Under the pieces are notes generated by a model, which did not search any database, was not told the DNA's origin, and saw only the letters and a program-made list of their open reading frames with translations. 58,129 bases of DNA, taken from NCBI GenBank assembly GCA_017617445.1, contig JAFZWE010000016.1, forward strand, positions 1-58,129, read 5' to 3'. This document shows, one piece after another, positions 45,790 through 56,469 of this stretch. How positions within the stretch are numbered: the first letter of the stretch is position 1; every line of letters starts with the position of its first letter. Both the position numbers and the translations under genes were made by a program. Origin of the DNA: Bacteroidales bacterium. GTDB lineage: Bacteria; Bacteroidota; Bacteroidia; Bacteroidales; WCHB1-69.

Positions 45790-46206
45790 TTACAGGTTCA
45801 CTTTACGGAGAAAGTTTCCTGCCGCATCCAGCAGACAGGCATAGCCATCATTGAACACCACAAGCACAGTTCTGTCCTCTTTTTTCTTGATGTTCAATAC
45901 GTTGGACGGATTCAATCCTTGACCTTCAATGCTTTCTTTTTGCTTGGCACTCAGCAGTTGGGAGATATCCGAACCGCTGGACTCCACCATTTTCCAGGCT
46001 CCATTGTTGTCAAACCAGATGGTGATGTCTGAATCCAGTTCCGCACGGTAGGTCAATTCCGGAGAGGAGGAGTTTTGCGCCACATTTTGGATTTGGTGAT
46101 CGGGAAAGAAGGTGCCGATGAACTGAACGGCATCGGTGGGCAATGACTGTGCCATGCCGATGGTGGCGGTGACGATAATGGCTAAAAAGGCGATAATTTT
46201 TTTCAT
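45790..46206 (-). CDS. PepSY-like periplasmic protein
   Basis: 138 residues. A signal peptide (about 1-19, ending GMAQS) is followed by a single PepSY-like (DUF2874/BLIP-like) unit: LPTDAVQFIGTFFPDHQI, a YRAELDSDITIWFDNNGAWK strand pair and a final VVFNDGYACLLDAAGNFL. The family often inhibits proteases or senses envelope state, but most members are untested. It lies between gyrA and the DUF5686 gene on the same strand. A GC-rich hairpin sits just upstream. Confidence 0.85.
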   Translation of the reverse strand: MKKIIAFLAIIVTATIGMAQSLPTDAVQFIGTFFPDHQIQNVAQNSSSPELTYRAELDSDITIWFDNNGAWKMVESSGSDISQLLSAKQKESIEGQGLNPSNVLNIKKKEDRTVLVVFNDGYACLLDAAGNFLRKVNL

Positions 46207-46223
46207 AATTTGGGATATTAAAG

Positions 46224-46242
46224 CCGGGGGAGATCCCCCCGG
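46224..46242. terminator. GC hairpin between gyrA and the PepSY-like gene
   Basis: CCGGGGG (46224-46230), loop AGATC and CCCCCGG (46236-46242) make a perfect 7-bp stem. On the minus strand no T run follows, so it may attenuate rather than fully stop gyrA transcription. It lies 15 bases past the gyrA stop codon. Confidence 0.6.
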
Positions 46243-46257
46243 GTGGGTTAACAGGAT

Positions 46258-48813
46258 TTATTCTTCCGTGGATTGTTCTTCGTTAACGGTTTCTGTGTCG
46301 GTGGATTCCGGCAGATTCTCATCTGTCGGAGTGGTTTCCATACCTTCGCTGAACTCCTCTTCATCCTCCTGGCGCGGCACCTGGGCCACGGCGGCGATGG
46401 TATCCTTGCCGTTAAGGTTGATCAGTTTGACCCCTTGGGTGGCGCGTCCGAGCACACGGAGCGAGTCAATGTGCAGGCGGATGGCGATGCCGGAGCGGTT
46501 GATGATCATCAAATCATTGTCGTCCGTCACACGCTTCAGGGCAATCAGTCCACCAGTTTTATCAGTGATATTCAAGGTCTTCACGCCCTTGCCGCCGCGG
46601 TTCGTGATGCGGTAATCCGACAGGTTGGATCGCTTTCCGAAACCGTTTTCTGAAACCACCAGGATATTGTCATCCACGGATTCCACACATACCATGCCGA
46701 TGACAAAATCCTGTTCATCGGCGAGAGTGATACCGCGCACACCGGCGGCATTTCTACCAACGGCGCGGACGGTGCTTTCATGGAAACGGACTGCTTTGCC
46801 CGAGTGGACCGCCAGCAGCAATTCGCTGTTTCCGTCGGTCAGCTGGGCTTCCACCAGATGGTCGTCTTCACGGATGATGATAGCGTTGATACCGTTGGAG
46901 CGGGGACGTGAATAGGCTTCCACCGTTGTTTTCTTCACCGTACCCTTTTCCGTACAGAGGATGATATAATGGCTATCACAGAACTCTTTGTCTGTCAAAT
47001 CTTTGATATTGATAACCGCTTTAATCTTGTCATCTGGCTCAATGTTGATGAGGTTTTGGATGGCGCGACCCTTGAAGGTCTTGGGTCCCTCGGGGATTTC
47101 AAACACGCGCAGCCAGTAGCAACGGCCTTTTTCCGTGAAAAACAGCAGGTAGTTATGGTTAGTGGCGATATAGAGTTGTTCGATAAAGTCGGCATCGCGG
47201 GCGCCACTGGCCTTGGAGCCCCGGCCGCCGCGGCTTTGGGCACGGTACTCGGCGAGGGGGGTCCGCTTGATGTAGCCGAGGTGGGAGATGGTGATGGCCA
47301 TTTCCGTATCGGCGATGGTATCCTCAATGCGGAAGTTAGAGGCGGCATATTCAATATGGGAGCGGCGTTCGTCACCATACTTCTCTTTGATTTCGGTCAG
47401 TTCATCCTTGATGATCTGCATTTGGAGGTTTTCATCGGCAAGCACACGCTGGAGGTAATCGATTTTCTTCATCAGGTCGTCGTATTCCTCCTGCAGTCTT
47501 TCGCGTTCGAGGCCGGTAAGTTGGCGGAGGCGCATCTCCACGATGGCACGGGCCTGCGGGTCGGAGAAGCCCCACTTTTCCATCAGGGAGGTACGGGCTT
47601 CGTCCACGGTGGCAGAGGCGCGGATCAGGCTGATAATCTCATCAATAATGTCCAAAGCTTTCAGCAGACCTTCCAGAATATGGGCGCGTTCCTGCGCTTT
47701 TTTCAGTTCAAACTGGGCGCGGCGTACCACCACCTCGTGGCGATGGTTGACGTAGCACTCTATAATCTGCTTGAGATTCAATGTCTGGGGACGGCCGTGC
47801 ACGAGGGCCACGTTGTTGATACTGAACGAAGACTGGAGGGCGGTGTACTGGTACAGCTTGTTGAGCACCACGCGCGGCATGGCTTCTTTTTTCAAAGTAT
47901 AAACAATGCGTGTGCCGTTCTTTTTGTTGCTGAGATTTTCAATATTGGCGATACCATCGATTTTGCCCTCCTTCACCAATTCAGCGGTGTGGGAGATGAG
48001 GTCGGAGGGGCCCACCAGATAAGGCAGAGAGGTGACCACGATCTGGTTCTTGCCATGTTCCTCCTCAATGGTGGCATCCGCGCGCATCACCACACGGCCG
48101 CGGCCGGTTTCAAAGGCGTTGCGGACACCGTCGTAGCCGTAAATGGAGCAGCCGGATGGGAAATCGGGAGCCTTGATGTATTCCATCAGTTCGGGGATAG
48201 TGATTTCGCGGTTGTCGATATAGGCGATGATGCCGTCGCACACTTCGCGGAGGTTGTGGGGGGCCATGTTGGTGGCCATACCCACGGCGATGCCGGAAGA
48301 GCCGTTCACCAGCAAAGCGGGAATTTTGGCAGGCAACACCGTCGGCTCCTGCAGGGAGTCGTCAAAGTTGTTGCGCATATCCACAGTATCCTTCTCAATA
48401 TCATCCAACATCTCCTCGGCGGCCTTGCGCAAGCGGGCTTCGGTGTAACGCATGGCAGCGGGGCTGTCTCCATCCACAGAACCGAAGTTTCCCTGTCCGA
48501 AGACAAAAGGACAGCGCATGGAAAAATCCTGGGCCATACGCACCATGGCGTCATACACCGCTGTGTCGCCGTGCGGGTGGTATTTACCCAGCACCTCACC
48601 GACGATTCTCGCCGATTTCTTGGTGGGCTTGTTGGAGGTAATCCCCATGTCCCACATCGCGTATAAGATTCTGCGGTGGACCGGTTTCAACCCGTCACGG
48701 GCATCCGGAAGCGCACGCGAAACAATCACCGACATTGAGTAGTCAATGTAGGCGGTTTTCATCTGGTTTTCAATGTTCACCTGAACAATTCTTTCACCTT
48801 CTACTTCTGCCAT
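46258..48813 (-). CDS. gyrA: DNA gyrase subunit A
   Basis: 851-residue gyrase A subunit that cuts and rejoins DNA to introduce negative supercoils. The active-site Tyr is Tyr123 in [10 protein letters not shown]. The quinolone region reads [10 protein letters not shown] at 79-88, so the position equal to E. coli Ser83 is Thr84 and that of Asp87 is Asp88. The C-terminal pinwheel holds a GyrA box variant QSRGGRG rather than the classic QRRGGKG. The tail is very acidic, as is common. The GyrA box separates it from ParC. gyrB is not in the window. It is divergent from sprA. Confidence 0.97.
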   Translation of the reverse strand: MAEVEGERIVQVNIENQMKTAYIDYSMSVIVSRALPDARDGLKPVHRRILYAMWDMGITSNKPTKKSARIVGEVLGKYHPHGDTAVYDAMVRMAQDFSMRCPFVFGQGNFGSVDGDSPAAMRYTEARLRKAAEEMLDDIEKDTVDMRNNFDDSLQEPTVLPAKIPALLVNGSSGIAVGMATNMAPHNLREVCDGIIAYIDNREITIPELMEYIKAPDFPSGCSIYGYDGVRNAFETGRGRVVMRADATIEEEHGKNQIVVTSLPYLVGPSDLISHTAELVKEGKIDGIANIENLSNKKNGTRIVYTLKKEAMPRVVLNKLYQYTALQSSFSINNVALVHGRPQTLNLKQIIECYVNHRHEVVVRRAQFELKKAQERAHILEGLLKALDIIDEIISLIRASATVDEARTSLMEKWGFSDPQARAIVEMRLRQLTGLERERLQEEYDDLMKKIDYLQRVLADENLQMQIIKDELTEIKEKYGDERRSHIEYAASNFRIEDTIADTEMAITISHLGYIKRTPLAEYRAQSRGGRGSKASGARDADFIEQLYIATNHNYLLFFTEKGRCYWLRVFEIPEGPKTFKGRAIQNLINIEPDDKIKAVINIKDLTDKEFCDSHYIILCTEKGTVKKTTVEAYSRPRSNGINAIIIREDDHLVEAQLTDGNSELLLAVHSGKAVRFHESTVRAVGRNAAGVRGITLADEQDFVIGMVCVESVDDNILVVSENGFGKRSNLSDYRITNRGGKGVKTLNITDKTGGLIALKRVTDDNDLMIINRSGIAIRLHIDSLRVLGRATQGVKLINLNGKDTIAAVAQVPRQEDEEEFSEGMETTPTDENLPESTDTETVNEEQSTEE

Positions 48814-48882
48814 TTTGTTTTTTCTTGATTTTAGATTATAAATTAATGATTATCAATAAAATAGTATTTTAAAAATAGATTG

Positions 48883-48890
48883 CGAAATTA
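48883..48890 (-). promoter_or_regulatory. Weak -7 box TAATTTCG for gyrA
   Basis: Minus-strand TAATTTCG followed by C has one mismatch to TAnnTTTGC and lies 70 bases before the gyrA start. It is the only reasonable candidate in the leader. Confidence 0.35.
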
Positions 48891-48953
48891 CAAAAAAAAT
48901 TCAAATGACGGCAAATCAGGCGATATTTTTGAAAAAAAATTTTTCCACGCCCA

Positions 48954-48983
48954 CCCCTTGAGAAAAATTTTCAAGTGCGCAAA
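48954..48983 (+). other. Gyrase A / sprA divergent gap with short hairpin
   Basis: The 48814-49147 gap (334 bases) is AT-rich and holds no gene. A hairpin CTTGA ... TCAAG occurs near 48957-48975, in what would be sprA leader or upstream DNA. I see nothing else structured in the gap. Confidence 0.3.
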
Positions 48984-49114
48984 TGAGGAGATTTCGCCCC
49001 TAAAACACAGAAAATCGGTTTTCCCAGTCCCATTCATCTCCACAGATTTGACAAATTCATTTTTTTTGGGCAATCTACAATAATAAAAGTCAAGGTGCGT
49101 TATTGGTTCAGTTT

Positions 49115-49122
49115 TAATATTG
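49115..49122 (+). promoter_or_regulatory. Weak -7 box TAATATTG for sprA
   Basis: TAATATTG followed by C has one mismatch to TAnnTTTGC and lies 26 bases before the GTG start, a spacing like that of the clearer promoters here. No convincing -33 element is seen. Confidence 0.35.
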
Positions 49123-49147
49123 CTAAAAAAAAGCTGACCCTTCAACA

Positions 49148-52100
49148 GTGACGCCTCAAACACATACATATAAAAATATTGTTGCCTTTCTGATTGTCAT
49201 CACCTGCTTCTCCCTGATTTGGGCGTTGCCGGTGCCTGACTATGGGACTTCCTCCCCCAGAAATTCGGCAAAACCTTTGTGCATAGAAGACAGCAACTAT
49301 CTGGTCTCCGCATTTGATTTGCCAGTGCCGCCACCGGATACAGGTCTTCGCTCCCCCATTCCTTCTTACGACAACAACCCGCTGGATGAAAACCAGTTCT
49401 ATAGTCCTTTCCATCTCAACACTCCACCCTCCTACCACACGGAGATTGTTTTTGACACGGCCACCAACACGTACAAGTTCCAGAACATGATCGGGAATGT
49501 CCCGTTTGGGCCGGCCTCTTCCATGAGCATCAACGAGTACATCGACTATGATTTAAGAAACTCCATATCAGATTATTGGAGGGAAAGAGGGGCCTCATAC
49601 ACTTCGCATGGCAATCGGCGCGGAGGGGGACTTATTCCCCAGATACATGTAGGAGGCGATATTTTTGAAAGCATCTTCGGCAGCAACACCATTGATATCC
49701 GTCCTTCGGGAAATGTGGAATTGATTTTCGGCGTGTTGCACAATGTCAACAAAAATCCATCGCTTCCTGTCAAACAAAGAAAAGTCACTCAATTCAATTT
49801 TGACGAAAACATCCAGCTCAATGCCTTGGCCAAGATCGGAGACAAGATTGAGTTCAATCTCAACTACAACACGGAGGCCATGTTTGAGTATGAAAACGAG
49901 ATGAAGTTGAAGTTTGAAGGCAAGGAGGATGACATTTTACAGTTGATAGAATTCGGTAATGTGACATTGCCGCTCAACAGCACGCTCATTTCGGGCAGTC
50001 AGAGTTTGTTCGGCATCAAAACGCAGCTGAAGTTCGGCAAATTGATGCTGACCGCCGTGGCATCACAGCAGAAGGCTGAAATGCAGAGCATCACAGTGAC
50101 TGGCGGGGCACAGACCAACGACTTTTACTTCAAGGCGGATGAGTACGAGGAGAACCGCCACTTTTTCTTGGGCCAGTTTTTCCGCGACCACTACAACCAG
50201 TACCTGGCGGACCTTCCGTTAGTGAGTTCCCCCATCGTCATCACGAAGATTGAGGTATGGCGCACCACCATCGGTTCAGCCACCACAAACAACCGTAATA
50301 TTGTGGCATTCACTGATTTGGGAGAAGAAAATCCTCAATTTGCAGGTTTCACCACCGACCCTACAGTGATGTATCCCTGTGACTCTTCCAACAATCTCAC
50401 CACCGTGCTGGACACCTCCCTCTATCGCAATTTGAGTTCGGTAACCAACAATATGCGTGCCCACGGACTGACCTCCGGCGTGGATTACGAAAAGGTGGAA
50501 AGCGCCCGACTGCTGTCCCCCTCCGAATACACCGTCAACTCCCAGTTGGGTTTCATCTCTGTCAATACCGCCCTCACCTCCGACCAGGTGTTGGCCGTCG
50601 CCTTCCAATACACCATCATCGGGGATGAGCACGTGTATCAGGTGGGTGAATTTTCCAACGAAGTGAGTGCTCCTGGCTGTTTGCGCGTCAAATTGTTGAA
50701 GAGCACCACATTGGATACCAAATCTCCCTTGTGGGATTTGATGATGAAAAACGTTTACAGTCTGGGAGCCTACCAAGTCTCCAGCGAAGACTTCATCCTC
50801 AACATCCTTTACACTGGTGATGACGAGGGCGTTCCGAACGGTTTCTTCAATCTCGGAGCCCAAAAGGGCATCCCGTTGATCCGACTGATGGGCTTGGACC
50901 GTTTGAACAAGCAGCAGGACCCCGTTCCTGATGGAATCTTTGACTTTATAGACAATGCTGAAACGCGGGGAGGAACCATCAATTCCAACAACGGCAAGAT
51001 TTTCTTCCCCACCATTGAGCCCTTCGGCAAGGACCTGCGGGCAGTGTTGACAGACCCCGAAGTGGCCGACCGCTATGCATTTGACACCCTGTATCGGACC
51101 ACCAAGACACTGGCGCAGCAATATACCGCCAAGAACAAATATTATCTGGAAGGAAGTTACAAATCCAGCTCCGGATCGGAAATCAACCTCAATGCCATGA
51201 ACGTGCCGGAAGGTTCCGTCAAAGTGACCGCCGGCGGCATCACATTGACAGAAAATGTGGACTATACCGTCAACTACAGCATGGGTACGGTCTCCATCAT
51301 CAATGAAGGCATCCTCAATTCCGGGACACCCATCAACATCTCACTGGAGAACCAGAACAGTGGGGTTCAAAAAGACCAGACCATGTTTGGTTTGAACCTG
51401 GACTACAAGTTCACCGACAACTTCAACATCGGCGGTACCATTCTGAACCTCAGTGAAAGACCCCTTACCCAAAAGGTGAATTACGGAGACGAGCCCATCA
51501 ACAATACCATCTGGGGAATGAACTTGAACTACAAGACCTCCCTCCCCTTTGTCACCAAAGCGGTTGACCTGTTGAGTTTCCACAGCACCACCACAGAGTC
51601 CAATCTGCAGGTGGAGGGTGAGTTCGCCCATTTCATCCCGGGGCATTCCCGTGCCATTGGCAAGGAGGGAACCACCTACATTGACGACTTTGAAGCCACC
51701 AAGTCCACCACGGACCTCCGCTCGGTGTACAAGTGGCACCTGGCTTCCACCCCGCAAGGGCAGATGCAGCTTTTCCCCGAAGCCGCCACCTCCGACAACG
51801 ACTCCCCCCGCCGCCAGTTGGCCTACGGATTCAACCGTGCCAAGTTCTGCTGGTATATCATCGACCCGATTTTCTACCGCAACAACAATGCCACTCCCTC
51901 CAACATCACGGTGGAAGACCAGTCGGCGCCCTACGCCCGTGAAGTATATGAGACCGAGCTCTTCCCCTACAAGGAAAATGCAAACTCCACCCCCACCAAC
52001 ATTTCTGTGCTCAACCTCGCATTCTATCCATCGGAAAGAGGTCCTTACAATTATGATGTCAGCGGTGCAGAAGGTTTTTCCGCCGGTGTGGATCAGTACG

Positions 52101-55100
52101 GTCAACTGAACCACCCCTCCTCCCGCTGGGGCGGTATCATGCGTGAGATGGACAATACCGATTTTGAGTCCGCCAACTACGAATACATTGAATTCTGGAT
52201 GATGGACCCGTTCATTGAGAATCCTGAACACTCTGGAGGAAAACTCTACTTCAACTTGGGAGACATCTCCGAGGACATTCTCAAGGATGGCAAGAAGTTC
52301 TTTGAAAACGGGCTTCCCGCAGACGGGCAGGATGAGAATGTGGAATTCACCGTTTGGGGCCGCATTCCTACCATTCAAATGATTGTCAACTCTTTTGACA
52401 ACCAGGATGAAGCACGGCAATATCAAGATGTGGGTTATGACGGTTTGTCCACTGAGCGAGAGCTCTCCCACTTCCAAGACAACTATTTGGATCTGCTCTC
52501 CGCCCACGTCGGGACCAGCTCTCTTGCCTACCAATTGGCATTGGAAGACCCGTCATCCGACAATTACCACTATTTCCGGGGGCACGATTACGATGAAATG
52601 GATGTAAAAATCCTTGATCGTTACAAATATTACAACAATGCGGAAGGGAACTCCCCGACCGACAACCAGAGTCCGGAAAACTATCCGACCACTGGCTCCA
52701 ACATCCCGAACATGGAGGATGTCAACAATGACAACACGCTGAGTGAAGACGAAAAATACTACCAATATGTCATTGACCTTCGTCCTGACCGCATGAATGT
52801 GGGCGAGAACTACATCAACGACATTTACGAAGCCGCTCCTGAGCCTCTGCCGAACGGCACGCGTCCCACCACCCGCTGGTATCAGTTCAAGATTCCGATC
52901 AAATACCCCGACAAAGTGGTTGGTAACATCAGCGGTTTCAACTCCATCCGTTTCATGCGTATGTTCATGCGTGATTTCTCCGAGCCCATCATCTGCCGTT
53001 TGGCGACTTTTGAACTCGTGCGCAGCGACTGGAGAACCTACTTCCTTGATTTGATGGAAGACGGCGACTATTTGCCGGCATCCGGTGGCGATGAAACCTC
53101 GTTCAATGTATCCACCTTGAGTTTTGAGGAGAACGGGAACCGCACTCCCATCCCCTATGTACTGCCTCCCGGTATTGAAAGAGAGCAGGGTTTCGGAAGC
53201 ACCACCGTATATTATGTGAACGAACAGGCCCTCACCATGAAGGTTCAGAACCTGATTGACGGAGACGCCCGCGCCATCTACAAATCCACCTCCTACGATT
53301 TGCGTAAATTCAAGAAACTCAAAATGTTCATCCATGCGGAAAAAGTAAATCAGGATGACAACATCAGGAACGGGGACATGACTGCGTTCATCCGTTTGGG
53401 TTCCGACTTTACAGACAACTACTACGAATATGAAATCCCATTGGAGTTGACTCCGTGGTTCTGCGGCAAAGACTCTGCTGCTATCTGGCCGATGAACAAC
53501 CGGTTAGAGATTGTTCTGGATTCCCTCGTTGCCGTCAAGCAGCTCCGTAATGTGGAGGTGCGCAACGGTCGCCACAGCAGCATCACCATGCCCTATAAAC
53601 TTTCCACCCCCACCCATACGATCACCGTGGTGGGAACTCCCAACCTGTCGGATGTAGCCACCATCATGATTGGTGTACGCAACCCCAAGAAACGCCTTCC
53701 CAACGACAATGACGACATGTTGCCCAAATCAGTGGAGGTATGGGTCAATGAGTTGCGGCTTTGCGATTTTGACGACAAGCAAGGATTTGCAGCTTTGGGA
53801 AGAATGAGGTTGAATTTGGCTGATGTGGGGGACATCACCCTGTCGGGAACCTACTCCACGCCGGGATTCGGCACGCTGGACCAATCCGTCACACAGCGCC
53901 AGACGGAGACGTTGTACACCATTGACTTTGCCGCCAACCTGGAAGCGGGCAAAACGCTGTTTCCGGAAAAGTGGAACATCCGAATCCCCGTCCACTATGA
54001 CATTTCACAGAATGTCTCCATTCCCGAATACAACCCGCTCAATCCGGACGTAAAGCTGAAAGAAGACCTGCGCACCTATGAGACTGCGGCGGAACGCGAT
54101 TCCATCCGTCACATGACCACCGACTACGTGCGCCGACAGAATGTGAACATCATGAACGTTCGCAAAGAGCGCAATTTTGACAAGCCTATCAAAATCCGTC
54201 CTTGGGATATTGAGAACTTTGACTTCTCCTATGCTTATTCCGAAATGAAAAGCCGGAATGTGGATATTGAATTTGACAATGAATTCTCCCATCACGGGGA
54301 AATCGGCTATGCTTACAATGCGAATCCCAAGAACATCCGTCCTCTGGCCGGACAGAAATGGTTGAAATCCAAATGGCTGCAATTGATCCGAGACTTCAAC
54401 TTCTATCCACTGCCCAAGACTTTCACTTTCCGAACCTCCATCATCCGCGAACTGAACGAGTTCAAGTATCGTCCGAAGAGCAAAGGCAACGTCATCATGG
54501 ACACCAGCTTTGTCAAAACCTTTGACTGGACCCGCGACTACGCCCTCCGTTGGGATTTGGCACAGAGCTTGAAATTTGAATACACGGCCAATGCGGCGGC
54601 GCGTTTGGAAGAGCCCGAAGGGTTGATTGACACGCGGGCCGAGCGCGACTCCGTCTGGCACAGTTTCGGACAAGGCGGTCGGGTGAACACCTTCCAACAG
54701 CGTTTTGATGCCTCTTGGCAGGTACCCATCAACAAAATCCCGCTCTTCAGCTGGATTACCGCTTCCGCACGCTACAACTCCACCTACAACTTCACCTCCG
54801 CCGCAAAATCCATTGAATATATCGGAAACACCATCTCTAACTCCCAGAACATCCAGTTGAACGGCAATGTCAATTTCGTCAATCTGTACAACAAAGTTCC
54901 CTATTTCAAAAAGATAAACCAGGGAGCCAACAATGGCAAAGGCAACAAAGTCCAGCAGTCTTCGGCGAAGGGATCCACCGGCAAAGACAGCAAAAACAAA
55001 TCTGACGAAGATGAGAAAGATGACAAGAACAAAAAAGGCAAAGGAAAAGGAAAGGACAACAAGGATTCCGTCAAGGTGAACTATGGAAAAATCATTCTGG

Positions 55101-56452
55101 ACGGCAGTTTGCGATTCCTGATGCTGCTCCGCAATGCATCGCTCAGCTATTCCGAAGGCAACGGCATTACCATGCCCGGCTACATGTACGCCCCCAACAT
55201 CATGGGATTGAACTGGACCAACGGATCACCGGGATTCCTGTTCGTATTCGGCGGACAGACAGACATCCGGCACATCGCTTCAGAAAAGGGGTGGCTCTCC
55301 ACAGATGAGCGCATGAACTACGCCTATCAGGAAAACCATACCCGGACCATCAATTTCAGGGCCACCGTAGAACCGTTCAAGGACTTCCGCATTGATGTCA
55401 ATGCCAACCGCAATGAGTCTCGAAGCTATTCGGAATACTACCGTGCGGACGAAAACGGTGTTTTCCATACCTACACGCCGCAAACCACCGGCAACTACTC
55501 CATCTCGCAGTTTGCCCTGGGAAGATTCTTTGACAAGGGAGACCTGCTGTTTGAAGACTTCATGACTGCCCGCCAAGAGATAGCCGCCCGCCTTTCCGAA
55601 TACAATCCCAATTCCGGAGGAGTCATCAACGACACCACCGGCTACCCGATCGGTTATGGGAAGCTCTCACAAGATGTGCTTTCCTCCGCCTTCTTGGCGG
55701 CATACGCAGGCAAAAATGCCAGCAAATTGGACATCACCTCGCCGTTCCCGAAACTGCCCCTGCCCAACTGGCGTCTGAACTACACTGGATTCACCAAAAT
55801 CAAAGGGGTGAACAAATATTTCCAAAGTCTCTCGCTCACTCATGCCTATACCTGCACCTACAACGTGGGCAGCTATACCTCCAACCTTTATTATACGGAG
55901 GATGCCAACGGGTTCGCCAATGCCATTGACCAGATGGGCAACTTCATCCCCAAACGGGAAATCGGACAAATCACCATTTCCGAACAGCTCAACCCGCTCA
56001 TCGGATTTGACATGACCTTGAAGAACAGCTTGATGATCAAAGTGGAGTACAAACGCTCGCGCAACACCTCCCTCAGTTTCGCCAACAACCAGATTACAGA
56101 GATGACCTCTAACGAGCTGGCTGTTTCCGCAGGATACCGCATCAAGGACATCACCATCGGCTTTGTGTTCTCCGGTATGAAACGCCAGATCACCAGCGAC
56201 CTGAACCTGAGCATCTCCTTCGCACTGAAAGACAACCAGACCATTTTGAGGAAAATCGCCGAAGAGATCAACCAGGTATCTGCCGGATCATTGTCCATGA
56301 CCATCAATTTTGCCGCCGATTACCAGCTCAGTCAAATGGTTGGCATCACCCTATACTATGACCACGTCATCAACCGTCCCTATATTGCTCAACAATATGA
56401 CAACATGAACATTGATGCGGGTATCAAAGTGCGGTTGATGCTGACGCAATAA
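49148..56452 (+). CDS. sprA: SprA, outer-membrane translocon of the type IX secretion system
   Basis: Giant 2434-residue protein of the SprA (Sov) family, which forms the 36-strand outer-membrane pore through which T9SS cargo exits; in gliding species it also serves motility. The GTG start is followed by a signal peptide (hydrophobic 10-27). Repeated beta-hairpins run through the whole length, with family segments such as QLNALAKIGDKIEFNLNYN (near 215) and WVNELRLCDFDDKQG (near 1535). Near 1926-1980 a highly charged Lys/Asp/Gly linker breaks the barrel pattern. The C terminus ends in barrel strands. Its cargo is represented in this window by the M4, C10 and Fn3 proteins. dgt follows after 17 bases. 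Confidence 0.95.
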   Translation: MTPQTHTYKNIVAFLIVITCFSLIWALPVPDYGTSSPRNSAKPLCIEDSNYLVSAFDLPVPPPDTGLRSPIPSYDNNPLDENQFYSPFHLNTPPSYHTEIVFDTATNTYKFQNMIGNVPFGPASSMSINEYIDYDLRNSISDYWRERGASYTSHGNRRGGGLIPQIHVGGDIFESIFGSNTIDIRPSGNVELIFGVLHNVNKNPSLPVKQRKVTQFNFDENIQLNALAKIGDKIEFNLNYNTEAMFEYENEMKLKFEGKEDDILQLIEFGNVTLPLNSTLISGSQSLFGIKTQLKFGKLMLTAVASQQKAEMQSITVTGGAQTNDFYFKADEYEENRHFFLGQFFRDHYNQYLADLPLVSSPIVITKIEVWRTTIGSATTNNRNIVAFTDLGEENPQFAGFTTDPTVMYPCDSSNNLTTVLDTSLYRNLSSVTNNMRAHGLTSGVDYEKVESARLLSPSEYTVNSQLGFISVNTALTSDQVLAVAFQYTIIGDEHVYQVGEFSNEVSAPGCLRVKLLKSTTLDTKSPLWDLMMKNVYSLGAYQVSSEDFILNILYTGDDEGVPNGFFNLGAQKGIPLIRLMGLDRLNKQQDPVPDGIFDFIDNAETRGGTINSNNGKIFFPTIEPFGKDLRAVLTDPEVADRYAFDTLYRTTKTLAQQYTAKNKYYLEGSYKSSSGSEINLNAMNVPEGSVKVTAGGITLTENVDYTVNYSMGTVSIINEGILNSGTPINISLENQNSGVQKDQTMFGLNLDYKFTDNFNIGGTILNLSERPLTQKVNYGDEPINNTIWGMNLNYKTSLPFVTKAVDLLSFHSTTTESNLQVEGEFAHFIPGHSRAIGKEGTTYIDDFEATKSTTDLRSVYKWHLASTPQGQMQLFPEAATSDNDSPRRQLAYGFNRAKFCWYIIDPIFYRNNNATPSNITVEDQSAPYAREVYETELFPYKENANSTPTNISVLNLAFYPSERGPYNYDVSGAEGFSAGVDQYGQLNHPSSRWGGIMREMDNTDFESANYEYIEFWMMDPFIENPEHSGGKLYFNLGDISEDILKDGKKFFENGLPADGQDENVEFTVWGRIPTIQMIVNSFDNQDEARQYQDVGYDGLSTERELSHFQDNYLDLLSAHVGTSSLAYQLALEDPSSDNYHYFRGHDYDEMDVKILDRYKYYNNAEGNSPTDNQSPENYPTTGSNIPNMEDVNNDNTLSEDEKYYQYVIDLRPDRMNVGENYINDIYEAAPEPLPNGTRPTTRWYQFKIPIKYPDKVVGNISGFNSIRFMRMFMRDFSEPIICRLATFELVRSDWRTYFLDLMEDGDYLPASGGDETSFNVSTLSFEENGNRTPIPYVLPPGIEREQGFGSTTVYYVNEQALTMKVQNLIDGDARAIYKSTSYDLRKFKKLKMFIHAEKVNQDDNIRNGDMTAFIRLGSDFTDNYYEYEIPLELTPWFCGKDSAAIWPMNNRLEIVLDSLVAVKQLRNVEVRNGRHSSITMPYKLSTPTHTITVVGTPNLSDVATIMIGVRNPKKRLPNDNDDMLPKSVEVWVNELRLCDFDDKQGFAALGRMRLNLADVGDITLSGTYSTPGFGTLDQSVTQRQTETLYTIDFAANLEAGKTLFPEKWNIRIPVHYDISQNVSIPEYNPLNPDVKLKEDLRTYETAAERDSIRHMTTDYVRRQNVNIMNVRKERNFDKPIKIRPWDIENFDFSYAYSEMKSRNVDIEFDNEFSHHGEIGYAYNANPKNIRPLAGQKWLKSKWLQLIRDFNFYPLPKTFTFRTSIIRELNEFKYRPKSKGNVIMDTSFVKTFDWTRDYALRWDLAQSLKFEYTANAAARLEEPEGLIDTRAERDSVWHSFGQGGRVNTFQQRFDASWQVPINKIPLFSWITASARYNSTYNFTSAAKSIEYIGNTISNSQNIQLNGNVNFVNLYNKVPYFKKINQGANNGKGNKVQQSSAKGSTGKDSKNKSDEDEKDDKNKKGKGKGKDNKDSVKVNYGKIILDGSLRFLMLLRNASLSYSEGNGITMPGYMYAPNIMGLNWTNGSPGFLFVFGGQTDIRHIASEKGWLSTDERMNYAYQENHTRTINFRATVEPFKDFRIDVNANRNESRSYSEYYRADENGVFHTYTPQTTGNYSISQFALGRFFDKGDLLFEDFMTARQEIAARLSEYNPNSGGVINDTTGYPIGYGKLSQDVLSSAFLAAYAGKNASKLDITSPFPKLPLPNWRLNYTGFTKIKGVNKYFQSLSLTHAYTCTYNVGSYTSNLYYTEDANGFANAIDQMGNFIPKREIGQITISEQLNPLIGFDMTLKNSLMIKVEYKRSRNTSLSFANNQITEMTSNELAVSAGYRIKDITIGFVFSGMKRQITSDLNLSISFALKDNQTILRKIAEEINQVSAGSLSMTINFAADYQLSQMVGITLYYDHVINRPYIAQQYDNMNIDAGIKVRLMLTQ

Positions 56453-56469
56453 CCCTTAAAACCCACTGT

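Noticed and set aside
46969-48666. Plus-strand open frame of 565 codons opposite gyrA
   Set aside because: It is entirely antisense to gyrA, and its His/Val/Gly-rich composition is what the reverse of a gyrA gene gives.
48924-48931. TATTTTTG on the plus strand as the sprA promoter
   Set aside because: It is followed by A instead of the C seen at all other sites and would leave a leader of over 200 bases. TAATATTGC near the start is closer.
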